Assembly (NCBI GenBank): GCA_959606705.1 | Contig: CAUHLX010000229.1 | Span: 1-5,038 of the forward strand | Direction: 5' to 3' | Source of the DNA: an uncultured Bacillota bacterium | Lineage (GTDB): Bacteria; Bacillota; Clostridia; Peptostreptococcales; Anaerovoracaceae | Length of the DNA stretch: 5,038 nt | Shown: positions 4,310 through 5,038 of the stretch, in pieces | How the letters are laid out: each line of letters begins with the position of its first letter | How positions within the stretch are numbered: the first letter of the stretch is position 1 | Made by a program: the position numbers and the translations under genes | The notes under the pieces: generated by a model | Databases searched by the model: none | Seen by the model: only the letters and a program-made list of their open reading frames with translations | Told to the model about the DNA's origin: nothing

Positions 4310-5038
4310 TTATTCCTCCGCCAGCACCGCTCCCTTATCATAGTAGGACTGCGCTTCCCCTTTGGGTACCATACTGCCTCCGGTGGCCCAGGCGATGTGT
4401 GTGGCGTTGTCCATCTGATCCGCCAGCCCTTTCTTCTTCAAATACTCCGCCGCTCCCAGCACCTTTCCGTATCCGGGGAACGCCGCGCAGGAGGAAGGTT
4501 CGATAAACCGGTCCTCCGTGTCCATCAGCAGCTTGAGCAGCAGATACAGTTCATCGTCCTCTACGGTGAAACAGCCATCCAGGAGAGGCTGCATAATATG
4601 AGATACCAGCGCCGAACACCGTCCTACCGCCAGTCCGTCCGCCGCGGTCTTTCCGGAAAGTCCGATGTCGCCGCAGCTGATCTCATTGTGCAGATTGGTC
4701 ATCAATCCCAAGGTCATACAAGGCGCCTGGGTAGGCTCCGCGAAAAAGCAGTGAACATTTCTGCCGTAGAGCAGATGCAGGCCAAAGGCCACTCCGCCGG
4801 GACCGCCGCCCACTCCGCAGGGCAGATACACGAACAGGGGATGCTGATCGTCCACCGTGACCCCTAAGTCCTCCAGCTGTTTTTTCAGACGGCCCGCCGC
4901 CGTGGTATAGCCCAGAAACAGGTCCTCCGAGGACTCGTCATCCACAAAGTGGCACATGGGATCGGCCGCCGCCTGGCGCCTGCCTTCCGCTACGGCCTTT
5001 TCATAATCATCGGGGTATTCCACCACGATGGCTCCCTT
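4310..5038 (-). CDS. dsdA: D-serine ammonia-lyase (dehydratase), C-terminal part, cut by the window edge
   Basis: This PLP enzyme deaminates D-serine to pyruvate and ammonia in the cytosol. The visible 242 residues match the second half of the roughly 440-residue DsdA family from start to stop. They include VDDESSEDLFLGY, the glycine loop CGVGGGPGG (about 74-82) that binds the cofactor phosphate, HCFFAEPT, TAADGLAVGR (131-140), EPSSCAA near 180-186, and the C-terminal WATGGSMVPKGE. The reading frame runs off the right edge at 5038, so the PLP-binding lysine and the N-terminal domain are outside the window. A GTG at 5026 is in frame but is internal, since the residues before it still fit the family. 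The gene is intact as far as seen. In gut anaerobes it can serve D-serine detoxification or use as a carbon and nitrogen source. No regulator gene is visible here. Confidence 0.95.
   Translation of the reverse strand, partial: KGAIVVEYPDDYEKAVAEGRRQAAADPMCHFVDDESSEDLFLGYTTAAGRLKKQLEDLGVTVDDQHPLFVYLPCGVGGGPGGVAFGLHLLYGRNVHCFFAEPTQAPCMTLGLMTNLHNEISCGDIGLSGKTAADGLAVGRCSALVSHIMQPLLDGCFTVEDDELYLLLKLLMDTEDRFIEPSSCAAFPGYGKVLGAAEYLKKKGLADQMDNATHIAWATGGSMVPKGEAQSYYDKGAVLAEE

Noticed and set aside
3994..4867. Plus-strand open frames opposite SOD and dsdA
   Set aside because: Both are antisense to clear enzyme genes in GC-richer DNA, where long shadow frames are expected.

Overview
The window looks like chromosomal DNA from an anaerobic Gram-positive gut-type Firmicute (Clostridia, possibly Oscillospiraceae or Lachnospiraceae). 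This rests on purine-rich Shine-Dalgarno sites, Rho-independent terminators and the style of the proteins; the genus cannot be fixed from this sequence. Every gene I can support lies on the minus strand, so gene order below runs from high to low coordinates.

Right part (about 1905-5038, moderately GC-rich, housekeeping-like). A D-serine ammonia-lyase (dsdA), whose N-terminal half lies beyond the right edge, is followed by an Fe/Mn-family superoxide dismutase with a Mn-type active-site signature. Next come an unrecognised 71-residue protein with a hairpin against its ribosome binding site, a strong terminator (3061-3107), and a monocistronic-looking M19 dipeptidase with its own promoter. DsdA and the M19 enzyme can both act on D-amino-acid compounds, but SOD and a terminator separate them, so a shared pathway is only a possibility.

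Middle (about 1669-1904). A gene-free stretch marks a visible change in composition, with short direct repeats (1742-1770) and a long imperfect inverted repeat (1800-1843).

Left part (about 60-1668, AT-rich genes). Three short genes of 131, 135 and 127 codons follow one another on the minus strand. The middle one is an MmcQ/YjbR-family protein. The other two are small proteins I do not recognise; they resemble the orphan immunity-type proteins found near polymorphic-toxin loci. A conserved element of about 41 bp with inverted-repeat ends lies just after the stop codon of the first and second genes (copies at 1202-1242 and 672-712), giving a cassette-like gene-repeat-gene-repeat-gene layout. 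After the last gene comes a dense run of hairpins (149-223) and a strong terminator (62-107), which could be a structured RNA or a dispersed intergenic repeat.

The most unusual part is this AT-rich array with its repeated junction element. The rest is ordinary metabolism and stress defence.
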